A stretch of 64,000 nt of DNA from Sphingobacteriia bacterium 24-36-13 (GCA_002281875.1 NCHN01000009.1:1-64000), one strand, 5' to 3'. Shown: positions 22,618-32,410, counted from the first letter of the stretch. Made by a program: numbers and translations. The notes: generated by a model from the sequence alone, not told the origin.

Positions 22618-22992
22618 ATGCGTATTATTGATCGGTTATACCAGTACTTGCATTTTCATGCATTGAGTGCCTATGCATTTGAACGGGCTTGTGATTTAAG
22701 TAACGGTTATTTGGGCAAACAATACAGAGGAAAGGGAACCATGGGGTCTGAAGTGTTGTTGAAAATTCAAGAATGTTTTCCTGACCTAAATATTCATTGG
22801 TTGTTAACGGGAAAGGGTAGAATGATTCGGCAAGTGTTGCCTTATGTTTCCGAAGAGGAACCTGCGGTTGATATGGTGCAGGTATTGCAAGAACAAATTG
22901 CTTTGCTCCAAAAGTCTTTGGCAGATAAAAATGAATTGATAGACCTACTCAAAAAAAAGCGCCCCTTAAAAAGGAGCGCTTTGGCTATTTAG
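22618..22992 (+). CDS. phage-repressor-like HTH protein with coiled-coil tail
   Basis: A 124-residue protein with a CI/XRE-type DNA-binding domain (residues 1-70). LSAYAFERACDLSNGYLGKQ contains the helix-turn-helix, and LNIHWLLTGKGRM is the hallmark that closes such domains in Bacteroidota. Residues 85-115 (VQVLQEQIALLQKSLADKNELIDLLKKK) form a coiled coil, probably for dimerisation. The peptidase domain of true phage repressors is missing. The last 12 codons lie in the gcvP terminator hairpin. It is not next to phage genes, so it may be a domesticated regulator; targets unknown. Confidence 0.8.
   Translation: MRIIDRLYQYLHFHALSAYAFERACDLSNGYLGKQYRGKGTMGSEVLLKIQECFPDLNIHWLLTGKGRMIRQVLPYVSEEEPAVDMVQVLQEQIALLQKSLADKNELIDLLKKKRPLKRSALAI
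22951..22980 (-). terminator. gcvP terminator overlapping the 3' end of the HTH gene
   Basis: AGCGCCCCTT (22958-22967) pairs with AAGGAGCGCT (22971-22980), 10 bp with one mismatch and a 3-base loop. On the minus strand it is followed by eight T. It lies inside the final codons of the convergent HTH gene. Confidence 0.85.
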
Positions 22993-23023
22993 TTTTGGTT
23001 GAAACGCTTTGTTCATTGATTGC

Positions 23024-25897
23024 TTAAGCGTTCTCTTCTGCATAAGATGAAACAGGTTCGCATGTGCAAATCAAGTTTCTGTCTCCATGTGTATTATTTA
23101 CTCTTGCTACACTTGGCCAGAATTTATTTAATGTAACATAGTACAATGGAAATGCAGCTTCTTGTCTGCTATAAGGACGTGTCCATTCATCTGCACATAC
23201 CACTGCTTGTGTATGTGGTGCATTTTTTAATGGGTTATTCGTCTTATCGGCTTTTCCTGATTCTATGTCTTTGATTTCACCATGTATCGCAATTAATGCA
23301 TCGCAGAAACGATCTAATTCTGCTTTGTCTTCGCTTTCTGTTGGTTCTATCATAATGGTTCCTGCTACTGGGAAACTCATGGTAGGTGCGTGGAAACCAT
23401 AATCAATCAAACGCTTCGCAATATCTTCTGCTTCTACACCTGCTGTTTGTTTGAATGGTCTTAGGTCTACAATGAATTCATGTGCACAGGTTCCATTTTT
23501 TCCTGTATATAAAATAGGATAGTAGTTTTCTAATCTTGCCTTCATATAATTGGCATTTAAGATGGCATATTCTGTGCTCATTCTAATACCATCTGCTCCC
23601 AACATTTTGATATATGCATAGCTGATTAATAAGATGCTTGCAGATCCAAATGGCGCTGCACTTACTTCTAATCCTGTTTTATCGTAGCCTAATAAATGGC
23701 CTGGTAAAAACGGTGCCAATTTATCGTTCACACAAATTGGTCCCATTCCAGGGCCACCACCACCATGTGGTATGGCGAATGTTTTATGCAAATTCAAGTG
23801 ACATACATCGGCTCCAATCATGCCTGGGCTGGTTAATCCAACCTGCGCGTTCATGTTCGCTCCATCCATGTATACCAATCCTCCATTCTCGTGAATTAAT
23901 GCACAGATTTCTTTAATGGTTTCTTCAAATACACCATGGGTAGATGGGTAAGTAACCATTAAGCCTCCTAAAGTGTCTTTGTATTGTTCAGCTTTTGCTT
24001 TTAAATCGGCCACATCAATATTGCCTGCTTCGTCACATTTTACCACTACCACTTTAAAGCCCGCCATTACTGCGCTTGCTGGGTTGGTACCATGTGCACT
24101 AATTGGAATCAATACAATATTTCTGAATGTTTCGTTTCTGCTCTTATGGTATTCTCTAATGGTTAATAATCCTGCATATTCACCCTGTGCGCCACTATTG
24201 GGTTGCAAGCTACATGCGGTAAAACCAGTTACTGCACATAGGTATTGATTTAGTTCGGTGAGTATTTGTTGGTAACCTGCTGTTTGGTTGATAGGTACGA
24301 AGGGATGTAAGCCGCCGAATTCTGGCCAGCTTACTGGAATCATTTCGGTTGCTGCATTTAATTTCATGGTACAGCTACCCAAACTAATCATGCTGGTATT
24401 CAAAGAAAGGTCTTTGTTCTCCAACGATTTGATATAACGCATCATTTGGCTTTCGCTATGGTGCGTATTAAATACTGGATGTGTTAAATAGGTACTTGTT
24501 CTAGTTAATGTGGTTGGTAATGCAGTAGGGGTGTTGTTTGTGTCTACACCAGTTGATTGCTTGCCGGTTACTTGCTCAAATACTTTTACTACTGCTTGTA
24601 CATCTGCAATAGTAGTGGTTTCATCAATAGTGATACCTACAGTACCATCATTAAAATAACGGAAATTGATGCCTGCATTTTCAGCGGCAGTTTTTAATTG
24701 ACTCGCATCAACCCCACTGATATGTAAAGTGTCAAAATAAGCGGCATTATTTTGTTGTACACCCAAGCTGCTTAATGCTTTGGCCGTTGCATTGGCTAAT
24801 GCATGTACTCTTGATGCAATATTTTTTAATCCAACTGGTCCATGGTATACGGCATACATAGCAGCCATATTGGCCAACAATGCTTGTGCTGTACAAATAT
24901 TAGAAGTCGCTTTTTCGCGTTTAATATGTTGCTCTCTGGTTTGTAAGGCCATTCTTAATGCACGGTTTCCTTGTGCATCAATACTAACTCCAATTAATCT
25001 TCCTGGCATGCCTCTTTTGAAATCGTCGCTGGTAGCAAAGAATGCAGCGTGTGGTCCACCGTAGCCCATTGGTACGCCAAAACGTTGTGCAGATCCTACT
25101 GCTACATCTGCGCCTAGTTCTCCTGGAGAAGTTAATACCGTTAATGCCAATAAATCGGTTGCCATGATTACATATGCATTTACTGCATGAACTGAATCAA
25201 TAAATGTTTTGTAATCGTTTACTGATCCGTTGTTGGCTGGGTATTGTATGATGGCACCAAAATAGGTTTCATCAATGTTGGCAGTTTTGTAATCGCCAAA
25301 TACCAATTCAATATGAATTGGTTCTGCACGAGTAATTAATACCTGCTTAGTTTGAGGGAAAATATTATCGTCTACAAATAATTTTGGCTTGGTAATATTA
25401 TCTGTCTTGTTCACAATATGAAACAACATCGCCATTGCTTCTGCTGCTGCTGTTGCTTCATCTAGTAAAGAGGCATTGGCCATGGGTAAACCTGTTAAGT
25501 CGGTTACCATGGTTTGGAAATTCAATAGACTTTCTAAACGCCCTTGAGAAATTTCTGCTTGGTAGGGGGTGTACTGAGTGTACCATCCTGGATTCTCGAA
25601 AATATTTCTGAGAATCACACTTGGTGTGATGGTGCCATAATAACCTTGGCCTATATAGTTTTTGTATAATTTATTTTTTGCTGCTACTTTCTTTAGCTCT
25701 GCTAAATATTCAAACTCACTAATAGCGGCAGGCACTGCAAGGTCTTGCTTTATTCTTATGCTATCTGGTACAGTTTTGCTGATCAATGATTCTACATTGG
25801 GCTCCTGTATTGTTTTTAGCATTGCACTTAAATCGGTCGCATTCGGGCCAATATGTCTTCTTTGAAATTCGGTGGATTGTTGCTCAAATAAATTCAT
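23024..25897 (-). CDS. gcvP: glycine dehydrogenase (decarboxylating), P protein
   Basis: A 957-residue fused P protein of the glycine cleavage system. It decarboxylates glycine with PLP and passes the aminomethyl group to lipoylated H protein. Both homologous halves are present. The PLP-binding Lys is in NLHKTFAIPHGGGGPGMGP in the C-terminal half, and the N-terminal half carries RRHIGPNATDL and GYYGTITPSVILRNI. Length is that of the single-chain type. I start at the ATG at 25897: the upstream TTG at 25924 overlaps a perfect -7 box (TACCTTTG). gcvT and gcvH are not in the window, as is common when the gene stands alone. Confidence 0.97.
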   Translation of the reverse strand: MNLFEQQSTEFQRRHIGPNATDLSAMLKTIQEPNVESLISKTVPDSIRIKQDLAVPAAISEFEYLAELKKVAAKNKLYKNYIGQGYYGTITPSVILRNIFENPGWYTQYTPYQAEISQGRLESLLNFQTMVTDLTGLPMANASLLDEATAAAEAMAMLFHIVNKTDNITKPKLFVDDNIFPQTKQVLITRAEPIHIELVFGDYKTANIDETYFGAIIQYPANNGSVNDYKTFIDSVHAVNAYVIMATDLLALTVLTSPGELGADVAVGSAQRFGVPMGYGGPHAAFFATSDDFKRGMPGRLIGVSIDAQGNRALRMALQTREQHIKREKATSNICTAQALLANMAAMYAVYHGPVGLKNIASRVHALANATAKALSSLGVQQNNAAYFDTLHISGVDASQLKTAAENAGINFRYFNDGTVGITIDETTTIADVQAVVKVFEQVTGKQSTGVDTNNTPTALPTTLTRTSTYLTHPVFNTHHSESQMMRYIKSLENKDLSLNTSMISLGSCTMKLNAATEMIPVSWPEFGGLHPFVPINQTAGYQQILTELNQYLCAVTGFTACSLQPNSGAQGEYAGLLTIREYHKSRNETFRNIVLIPISAHGTNPASAVMAGFKVVVVKCDEAGNIDVADLKAKAEQYKDTLGGLMVTYPSTHGVFEETIKEICALIHENGGLVYMDGANMNAQVGLTSPGMIGADVCHLNLHKTFAIPHGGGGPGMGPICVNDKLAPFLPGHLLGYDKTGLEVSAAPFGSASILLISYAYIKMLGADGIRMSTEYAILNANYMKARLENYYPILYTGKNGTCAHEFIVDLRPFKQTAGVEAEDIAKRLIDYGFHAPTMSFPVAGTIMIEPTESEDKAELDRFCDALIAIHGEIKDIESGKADKTNNPLKNAPHTQAVVCADEWTRPYSRQEAAFPLYYVTLNKFWPSVARVNNTHGDRNLICTCEPVSSYAEENA

Positions 25898-25921
25898 ACT
25901 CAACGGGCTTTTTTGGTGGCG

Positions 25922-25929
25922 CAAAGGTA
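25922..25929 (-). promoter_or_regulatory. -7 box TACCTTTG for gcvP
   Basis: A perfect TAnnTTTG on the minus strand, 24 bases before the gcvP ATG at 25897. It rules out the upstream TTG as start. Confidence 0.6.
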
Positions 25930-26034
25930 ATAAGTAAGAACATCAATTTAACTGCTTTGTTGAGCGAATAGCATAATTTTACTGCGTTGTGATTAATTTC
26001 TTAATATGTTTAACTGATACCAGTGGAAGACTTG

Positions 26035-26505
26035 ATGATTAATTGGGAGAAAAAGTCTGCTGAACACCAAAAAAAGTATGGGCAGTTCTTAAAAAAAGCA
26101 GACAAAAATAAAGTGTTGAAAGTGTTGCCAGACTTGCATGAAAAGGCTTTTGAGCAAATCAACTGCTTAGATTGTGCCAATTGTTGTAAGAATTACTCTC
26201 CCCGGTTTAAACAACCAGATATTAAAAGGATCAGCAAGTATTTGGGCATGAAGGAAACGGCTTTTATTGATCAGTACCTAAACCTTGATTCGGATGGAGA
26301 TTATGTAGTTAAATCTACTCCCTGTCCTTTTTTGGGGCAAGATAATTTGTGCAGCATTTACGATGAACGTCCTTCTGACTGTGCTCGGTTCCCATATACT
26401 GACGAAGATGTGTTATTAAAACGCCCATTAATTACACTCAAGAATTCTAGTTTTTGTCCTGCTGTGTACCATGTGATGGAAAACCTAATGGCTATTGTGA
26501 AATAG
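26035..26505 (+). CDS. YkgJ-family cysteine-cluster protein
   Basis: A 156-residue soluble protein with the cysteine pattern of the YkgJ/CxxCxxCC family (putative zinc or iron-sulfur binding). CLDCANCC lies at about residues 42-49, CPFLGQDNLCSIYDERPSDC in the middle, and FCPAVY near the end. The N-terminus is lysine-rich and helical. A GTG at 26023 would add four residues; I prefer the ATG. Function is unknown for the family. It stands alone between gcvP (divergent) and an MFS gene (convergent, 11 bp apart). Confidence 0.85.
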   Translation: MINWEKKSAEHQKKYGQFLKKADKNKVLKVLPDLHEKAFEQINCLDCANCCKNYSPRFKQPDIKRISKYLGMKETAFIDQYLNLDSDGDYVVKSTPCPFLGQDNLCSIYDERPSDCARFPYTDEDVLLKRPLITLKNSSFCPAVYHVMENLMAIVK

Positions 26506-26516
26506 TATAATAATTT

Positions 26517-27767
26517 TTAATACTTCATTTTCCTGAGTGCGGGTGCTTTAAACCAAGTAGCCAGCACCACCAGTATGGTCATTGATCCCCCAAAAACAAC
26601 GGAAGGAATTACGCCCATTATTTTAGCTGCCAATCCACTTTCAAATTGGCCTAATTCATTGCTGCTGTTAATGAACATAGAGTTTACACTCATGACCCTG
26701 CCGCGCATATGGTCGGGTGTTTTCATTTGTACGATTGTGCCTCTAATAATTACACTGATGCCATCTAATATGCCGCTCATTAAAAGTGCAAAAAAGGAGA
26801 GCCAAAATAATTTGGAGAGTGCAAAAATGATGATGCATGCGCCAAATCCGCCCACTGCCCAAAGCAATATTTTTCCTTGATTGGTTTTTAGTGGATAGAT
26901 CGTAGCTAATACGATTATGCAGATGGCGCCTATATCGGTGGCTGCGTTCAACCAACCAAAACCAATAGGACCTACTGCTAAAATATCTCTGGCAAATACG
27001 GGTACCATGGCAACTGCTCCTCCAAAAAATACCGCAAATAAATCCAATGACAATGCCCCAAGTACTTCTTTTGTTTTAAATACAAATTGCAATCCTTCTT
27101 TTACACTTTCTAGTCCTGTTTTTTCTCCTTTCTTATTCAATGCTGGCTTGGCTTTGAGCTGGTATAAAAAAACAAATCCGGTAGCAATAAAACTTACAAT
27201 AATTAATAGTGCTCCTGTATTGCCAATGCCTGCAATTAAAAATCCTGCTGCTGCATGTCCGGTTACAGAAGCCGATAACCAAATGCCTTGGTTCCAAGTT
27301 GTGGCACTTTGTAATTGTTCTCTGGGTACAATGGCTGCCAACATAGTGCCAAACAAAGGCCCTGTAAAAGCTCGTATAATACCCGTAAAGAAAATAACAA
27401 TATATATGGAAAATGCTACCCAGTTTTTTCCAAGTTGCGCTAATGAATAATGGGTACTCAATAATAACAATGCAATGGCACAGCTTAAATAAAATAAGAT
27501 TCCCCTGAGTAATAATTTTCTTTTCTCACTAATATCTATGATATAGCCTGCATACAAAGCCAATGAAACGGCTGGTATTACTTCAGCAAGTCCTATCAAT
27601 CCAATGGCAAATGGATCATTGGTTAATTCGTAAATCCACCAACCCGTTAATGTGCCCAACATTCTTAGGCCCATGATAAATAAAAATCTGCCCGTTAGTA
27701 AATGCCTGAATTCTGGTATGCCCAATACCTTGAATGCTTCTTTTTTTGATGGGGTGTTTTCGGGCAT
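26517..27767 (-). CDS. MFS transporter, enterobactin-exporter-like group
   Basis: A 416-residue membrane protein with about 12 hydrophobic helices in two halves. The N-terminus FRHLLTGRFLFIMGLRMLGTLTGWWIYELTNDPFAIGLIGLAEVIP and the MKTPDHMRGRVMSVN loop are characteristic of the MFS_3/EntS-like group, which includes exporters of siderophores and drugs. The loop sequence DISEKRKLLLRG corresponds to the conserved cytoplasmic motif between helices 2 and 3. Substrate not predictable. The start is the ATG at 27767; the following minus-strand kinase gene ends 20 bp away, so they may be one operon. Confidence 0.88.
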   Translation of the reverse strand: MPENTPSKKEAFKVLGIPEFRHLLTGRFLFIMGLRMLGTLTGWWIYELTNDPFAIGLIGLAEVIPAVSLALYAGYIIDISEKRKLLLRGILFYLSCAIALLLLSTHYSLAQLGKNWVAFSIYIVIFFTGIIRAFTGPLFGTMLAAIVPREQLQSATTWNQGIWLSASVTGHAAAGFLIAGIGNTGALLIIVSFIATGFVFLYQLKAKPALNKKGEKTGLESVKEGLQFVFKTKEVLGALSLDLFAVFFGGAVAMVPVFARDILAVGPIGFGWLNAATDIGAICIIVLATIYPLKTNQGKILLWAVGGFGACIIIFALSKLFWLSFFALLMSGILDGISVIIRGTIVQMKTPDHMRGRVMSVNSMFINSSNELGQFESGLAAKIMGVIPSVVFGGSMTILVVLATWFKAPALRKMKY

Positions 27768-27787
27768 TGGTTCAGTGTAAGTGATTA

Positions 27788-28420
27788 TTAGGGTAGGGTA
27801 AAATAATGTTGTCCGTAATCCAGGTCTTTTTCTAAAGCATCTAGTATAATATCAACATGTGCTTCATTGCCTATGAAATCGGCGTTGCTGGCGTCTACAA
27901 AAATGGTTTTGATATTATGCTGCTTTATATAGTGGGTATAGGTTTCTTGAATATTGAATAAATATTCATCGGGTATGGCTTGTTCAAAGGGTCTGTTTCT
28001 TTTTTTAATATTTTGCTGCAATTTATTTACGGGTGCATGTAAATAAATCAACACATCGGGGAAGACCAATTGCTGATGAATAATATCGAATAGTTTCTGA
28101 TATAACCTGAACTCTTCTTCGGGCAAATTTACTTTTGCAAATAGTAAACACTTGGTAAATAAATAATCCGATACGGTAATACTCTGAAACAAATCTTTGG
28201 TATGCACCATTTCTTTCAATTGTTTATAGCGCTCTGCCATAAAAAACAATTCTAATGGAAATGCATATTGTCCTGGATTATCATAAAACTTAGATAAGAA
28301 CGGATTGTCTGCAAATTCTTCTAAAATAATTCTTGCATTCAATTTCTTGGCCAGTATAGTAGCCAAAGTGGTCTTGCCTGCTCCAATATTCCCCTCGATT
28401 GTAATAAATTGATGCTTCAT
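27788..28420 (-). CDS. deoxynucleoside kinase
   Basis: A 210-residue kinase of the dCK/dGK/TK2 family that phosphorylates deoxynucleosides in salvage. The P-loop GNIGAGKTT (10-18) follows the first strand, MKHQFITIE. The LEEFADNPFLSKFYD segment carries the base-binding Glu, and the family signature AERYKQL follows. The lid KKRNRPFEQ with arginines lies in the second half. I start at the ATG at 28420; the TTG at 28441 overlaps a -7 box. It lies 42 bp after folK on the same strand and has its own promoter. Confidence 0.9.
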   Translation of the reverse strand: MKHQFITIEGNIGAGKTTLATILAKKLNARIILEEFADNPFLSKFYDNPGQYAFPLELFFMAERYKQLKEMVHTKDLFQSITVSDYLFTKCLLFAKVNLPEEEFRLYQKLFDIIHQQLVFPDVLIYLHAPVNKLQQNIKKRNRPFEQAIPDEYLFNIQETYTHYIKQHNIKTIFVDASNADFIGNEAHVDIILDALEKDLDYGQHYFTLP

Positions 28421-28438
28421 GTAAATAACCTCTGCGCC

Positions 28439-28446
28439 CAAAATTA
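28439..28446 (-). promoter_or_regulatory. -7 box TAATTTTG for the deoxynucleoside kinase
   Basis: A perfect TAnnTTTG on the minus strand in the gap after folK, 18 bases before the kinase ATG. Confidence 0.55.
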
Positions 28447-28462
28447 ATTGCTACACCCTTGC

Positions 28463-28948
28463 TTAAACGATTTTTTTTTGCACATCGGTTTGGTCTTCAC
28501 ATTCAGTTAAAAGCTGGGTCATGGTTTTATTGAAATGGGGATGTACCAATGTTGGGGCTATTTCTACCATTGGGATCAATGCAAATCTTCTTAAATGCAT
28601 GGCGGGGTGGGGTAGTTGCAATAAAGGAGTATCAATGGTTTCTTGGTCAATTTGCAGAATGTCTAAATCGATGGTGCGTGGTCCCATTTTAATGGTTCTG
28701 GTTCTGCCCATTTCACTTTCTATTTGTAATAAGGTATGCATTAATTGAGCTGGCCCTAATTCAGTTTGTATACAAATGGCTTGATTCAGGAAGCCGGGTT
28801 GTTCGGTAAATCCCCAGGGTTCTGTTTCATAATAACTAGATTGTTTAACTATTTGGCCGCATTGTTGTTGTATATATGAACTGGCATTTTTTAGATAAGT
28901 TGCTTTGTCTCCTAAGTTGCTTCCGATTAATAAATAGGCTAAATGCAT
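28463..28948 (-). CDS. folK: 2-amino-4-hydroxy-6-hydroxymethyldihydropteridine pyrophosphokinase
   Basis: A 161-residue HPPK of folate synthesis. It transfers pyrophosphate from ATP to 6-hydroxymethyl-dihydropterin, forming the substrate of dihydropteroate synthase. Family marks are the start AYLLIGSNLGDK (GSNLGD at 9-14), the pterin-binding ETEPWGF, and the signature GPRTIDLDIL with the two magnesium-binding aspartates, followed by LPHPAMHLRRF. Length is typical of a stand-alone enzyme. It diverges from sppA. Confidence 0.95.
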   Translation of the reverse strand: MHLAYLLIGSNLGDKATYLKNASSYIQQQCGQIVKQSSYYETEPWGFTEQPGFLNQAICIQTELGPAQLMHTLLQIESEMGRTRTIKMGPRTIDLDILQIDQETIDTPLLQLPHPAMHLRRFALIPMVEIAPTLVHPHFNKTMTQLLTECEDQTDVQKKIV

Positions 28949-29007
28949 AAATTGGTAGTATACTGAGCATCAAATATCTTTAATTAATAATCGGTTAATC
29001 AATTAAT

Positions 29008-30768
29008 ATGAGAGGATTTTTAAAAATTGTGTTTGCAACATTTATTGCATTGGTACTGTTCACTGTAATTGGCATATTTGTTTTGATTGGAATTGCTACC
29101 AGTGCTGCTTCTTCTGATAAGCCTATAATTGGGTCTAAAGCAGTGTTGGTATTAGATTTAGCTGTTGCTTTTAAAGAACAATACCAGGAAGATCCTTTTG
29201 CAACTTTATTAAATGAAGGAGAAGAAACTGCTCCTTCATTGTTTCAGGTAACTCAATTATTAAAGCATGCTAAGCAAGATTCTGCTGTAAAAGGGTTGTA
29301 TATTCTTTGTGCCGATAATGCCAATGGTTTTGCTGCTAGTGAAGAAATTCGTAAAGCAGTAGTCGATTTTAAGAATAGTGGAAAATTCGTTATTGCCCAC
29401 GGTGAAGTGATTTCACAAAAAGGGTATTATATAGGTAGTGCTGCAGATGAATTGTATTGTAATCCACAAGGTGGGGTAGATTGGAGCGGGTTCTCTACCA
29501 ATTTATTTTTCTTAAAAGGGATGCTGGATAAATTGGAGATTCAACCACAAATTTTTTATGCGGGTAAATTTAAAAGTGCTACAGAACCTTTAAGGGAAAC
29601 CAAAATGACCGATGCCAATAAATTGCAAACTGGTGTTTGGTTAGGCGAATTGTATACGCATTTTTTGAACACTGCAGCCATGTCTCGTAATAAAGACACA
29701 GCAGTTCTAAGGTCTTTGGCAGTGCAGGGCTTGGTTCAAACAGCACATGATGCCAAAAAATATGGTTTAGTAGATGACTTAAAATACGACGACCAAATAA
29801 AAGCCAATATCAGTAAGAAGCTTAGACAAGAAATTAAAACTAGAATCAATTTTGTTACTCTTTCCGATTATGCGCAAGCTGCCAACTTTGAACCCAACGG
29901 TTCCGAGAAAATTGCATTGATATTTGCGAACGGTGATATTGTTTCTGGTCAAGGAGATGATGAAATAATTGGTAGCGATAGTTATAAAAATATCTTGCGT
30001 AAAGTAAGGTTAGATAAGTCTATTAAAGCGGTTGTTTTTAGAATTAATTCGGGTGGTGGTAGTTCATTAGCAAGCGAAGTCATCTGGAGAGAAATTTCTT
30101 TAATCAGAAAAGAAAAACCTGTGGTAGTAAGTATGGGAGATGTGGCTGCTTCTGGTGGTTATTATATTGCTTGTAATGCCGATTCTGTATTTGCCAATGC
30201 CAATACCATCACAGGTTCTATTGGAGTGTTTAGTGTAGTGCCCAATATGCAATCCTTCTTTAAAAATAAAATTGGGGTCACTTTCGACGGGGTTAAAACT
30301 GCACCATATGCCGATATGGGTGATATTAGTAAGCCTTTAAACGATAACGAAAAAAGGTATTTCCAATCTGCTGTAGACAGTATTTATGCAACTTTTTTAA
30401 CTAGGGTTTCTGATGGTAGAAAGTTAGGCATTGCCAATGTAGACAGTATTGCACAAGGACGTGTTTGGACGGGTACCAGTGCAAAAAAAATAGGGTTAAC
30501 CGATAGAGTGGGTGGATTACAAGACGCAATAGATTGTGCAGCTAGAATGGCCGATATTAAAAAGTCGGAAGTGAAGTTGAAAGAATATCCTGAAAAGAAG
30601 AACTTGATTGAGCAAATCATGAGCGGCTATAAAAAATCTATTTCTACTCAATTAATTCATACTGAATTTGATCCAGCTGCTATGCAAGTAATGCGTGAGC
30701 TAAAGCAGGTGAAGAATTGGGTGGGTGTTCCGCAAGCTAGGATTCCCTTTCTTGTGAATATACAATAG
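29008..30768 (+). CDS. sppA: signal peptide peptidase SppA, 67K type
   Basis: A 586-residue membrane-bound serine protease that digests cleaved signal peptides. One N-terminal membrane anchor (about residues 5-30) is followed by two tandem S49 domains, as in the E. coli long form. The catalytic Lys189 is in GKFKSATEP of the first domain and the nucleophile Ser381 in GDVAASGGYYIA of the second, the expected split dyad. The start is the ATG preceded by AATTAAT. It is followed 21 bp later by the ABC permease gene. Confidence 0.95.
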   Translation: MRGFLKIVFATFIALVLFTVIGIFVLIGIATSAASSDKPIIGSKAVLVLDLAVAFKEQYQEDPFATLLNEGEETAPSLFQVTQLLKHAKQDSAVKGLYILCADNANGFAASEEIRKAVVDFKNSGKFVIAHGEVISQKGYYIGSAADELYCNPQGGVDWSGFSTNLFFLKGMLDKLEIQPQIFYAGKFKSATEPLRETKMTDANKLQTGVWLGELYTHFLNTAAMSRNKDTAVLRSLAVQGLVQTAHDAKKYGLVDDLKYDDQIKANISKKLRQEIKTRINFVTLSDYAQAANFEPNGSEKIALIFANGDIVSGQGDDEIIGSDSYKNILRKVRLDKSIKAVVFRINSGGGSSLASEVIWREISLIRKEKPVVVSMGDVAASGGYYIACNADSVFANANTITGSIGVFSVVPNMQSFFKNKIGVTFDGVKTAPYADMGDISKPLNDNEKRYFQSAVDSIYATFLTRVSDGRKLGIANVDSIAQGRVWTGTSAKKIGLTDRVGGLQDAIDCAARMADIKKSEVKLKEYPEKKNLIEQIMSGYKKSISTQLIHTEFDPAAMQVMRELKQVKNWVGVPQARIPFLVNIQ

Positions 30769-30789
30769 ATTTGCCCCTAAATTAGCCCG

Positions 30790-31899
30790 ATGAACAAAGC
30801 GTATAGCCAATTTCAGGCCATGATGGCCATCACAAAAGCGAGTTTAAGGTCTATATTCAGAAGCCCTTCTGCTGTGATATTCAGCATTGCTTTCCCCATG
30901 ATTTTTATCTTGGTTTTTGGCTTTATTGGTAGTGGTGGAAAACTGAGTGTGAATATTGCTTTTGCAAATGGATCCGATACGGCCAATCCAATATATCAAA
31001 GCCTTAAAAATATTTCAGGTATTAAAGTGTCTGAAAAAAAAGGGGATCGGTTAAAAGAAGATTTAGAAAAGGGAAGGATTACTGCTATTTTAAATATTGT
31101 TGCTCAGCCAACCAATTCTGCGGCTCCTTATAGTATTCAACTAACCAGTTCTGAAGCGGCTAATCCGCAGAATATTCAAGTGCTTCAGTCTATACTCAAT
31201 GCAGTCATTAGCGGTATCAATCAGCAACAGTTTCCATCAACCCCTACTATTGCTACCATAAATAAAGAAGTGAAGAAAGTACCTGGAAGGGTATACAGAA
31301 CCATTGATTTTATATTGCCTGGGCAGTTGGGTTTTTCTTTATTAAGTGCAGGTGTTTTTGGGGTTGCTTTTTTGTTTTTTAATTTAAGACAACAACTGGT
31401 ATTGAAGCGCTTTTATGCTACCCCAATTAAAAGATCTTATATTGTTTTAGGCGAGGCATTGAGTAGGGTAATATTTCAAATGATTACTGCAGTCATCATC
31501 ATTTTAGTGGGGCATTATGCCTTTCATTTTACTTTGGTAAATGGCTTAGTTACTTTTGCGGAAATTATGGTGCTTAGTTTTGTTGCGTTGATTTTATTTA
31601 TGGGTTTTGGTTTTATTGTAAGCAGTGTAGCAAAAAGTGAAAGCACCATACCTCCCTTTGCCAACTTAATTACTTTGCCGCAGTTTTTATTAGCTGGTAC
31701 CTTTTTCTCCATTGATAATTTTCCAACTTGGTTGCAACCCATTTCTCGCATATTGCCATTAACACATTTTAATAATGCCATGCGTAATATTGCTTTTGAA
31801 GGAGCCAGCTTACTAGATTGTACGCTAGAATTAGGTGTGCTGGGTATTTGGATTGTAGTGGTTTATATAGTTGCTTTTAAAACATTTAAATGGGAGTAA
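30790..31899 (+). CDS. ABC-2-type transporter permease
   Basis: A 369-residue membrane permease of the ABC-2 type. The first helix lies at about 28-48 (SAVIFSIAFPMIFILVFGF). A large extracytoplasmic region (about 50-180) follows, then five helices (about 180-369). The conserved loop LPLTHFNNAMRNIAFEG precedes the last helix. No ATP-binding subunit is adjacent on either side, so its partner must be elsewhere. Drug, polysaccharide or lipid export are all possible. It is co-oriented with sppA and followed directly by the next gene. Confidence 0.85.
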   Translation: MNKAYSQFQAMMAITKASLRSIFRSPSAVIFSIAFPMIFILVFGFIGSGGKLSVNIAFANGSDTANPIYQSLKNISGIKVSEKKGDRLKEDLEKGRITAILNIVAQPTNSAAPYSIQLTSSEAANPQNIQVLQSILNAVISGINQQQFPSTPTIATINKEVKKVPGRVYRTIDFILPGQLGFSLLSAGVFGVAFLFFNLRQQLVLKRFYATPIKRSYIVLGEALSRVIFQMITAVIIILVGHYAFHFTLVNGLVTFAEIMVLSFVALILFMGFGFIVSSVAKSESTIPPFANLITLPQFLLAGTFFSIDNFPTWLQPISRILPLTHFNNAMRNIAFEGASLLDCTLELGVLGIWIVVVYIVAFKTFKWE

Positions 31900-31900
31900 G

Positions 31901-32389
31901 ATGAAATTAATTAAACTGGGATTGATTAGTTTAATAGTATTGGGTGTTATTATAACCCTTATTGGTTTGCTGTTTCCTTCAACTGTATTGGTTTCTAGAG
32001 CAGTGGATATTAAAGCGCCTATTGACTCCATTAAATATCGTATTGGAAATATGGAACAATGGAAGGGGTGGATTGAAGGCATGAATGATGCTTCTGTAAA
32101 AATTAATTCTGCAACCGATGCTCAATTGGGTAATACCCATGTGCAAATTGCACAGGTAACCGATTCTTCTGTTGTTTCTACTTGGACTAGTTTGAATGGT
32201 CAGCAGCAATTAAGTACCATTCGCATTATTGGAAATAACATGCAAGATTATGCTGTTGTGCAATGGCAGTTTGTTCAACAAATAGGATGGTATCCCTGGG
32301 ATCGATTTGGCTCTATGATGAACGATAAAATCATGGGAACCATGATGGAGCAAAATCTACAATCGCTTAAAAAAAGCCTAGAACAATAA
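31901..32389 (+). CDS. SRPBCC (polyketide cyclase-like) family protein
   Basis: A 162-residue protein with an N-terminal membrane segment (MKLIKLGLISLIVLGVIITLIGLLF) and a START/SRPBCC-type hydrophobic-pocket domain: VLVSRAVDIKAPIDSIKYRIGNMEQWKGWI is the usual first strand, helix and tryptophan-rich turn. Such proteins bind hydrophobic ligands; no function can be set here. The longer frame from 31871 overlaps the permease gene; the ATG at 31901 follows its stop by one base. A terminator follows at about 32411. Confidence 0.8.
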   Translation: MKLIKLGLISLIVLGVIITLIGLLFPSTVLVSRAVDIKAPIDSIKYRIGNMEQWKGWIEGMNDASVKINSATDAQLGNTHVQIAQVTDSSVVSTWTSLNGQQQLSTIRIIGNNMQDYAVVQWQFVQQIGWYPWDRFGSMMNDKIMGTMMEQNLQSLKKSLEQ

Positions 32390-32410
32390 TTTTTATTAAT
32401 TAATAATAAA

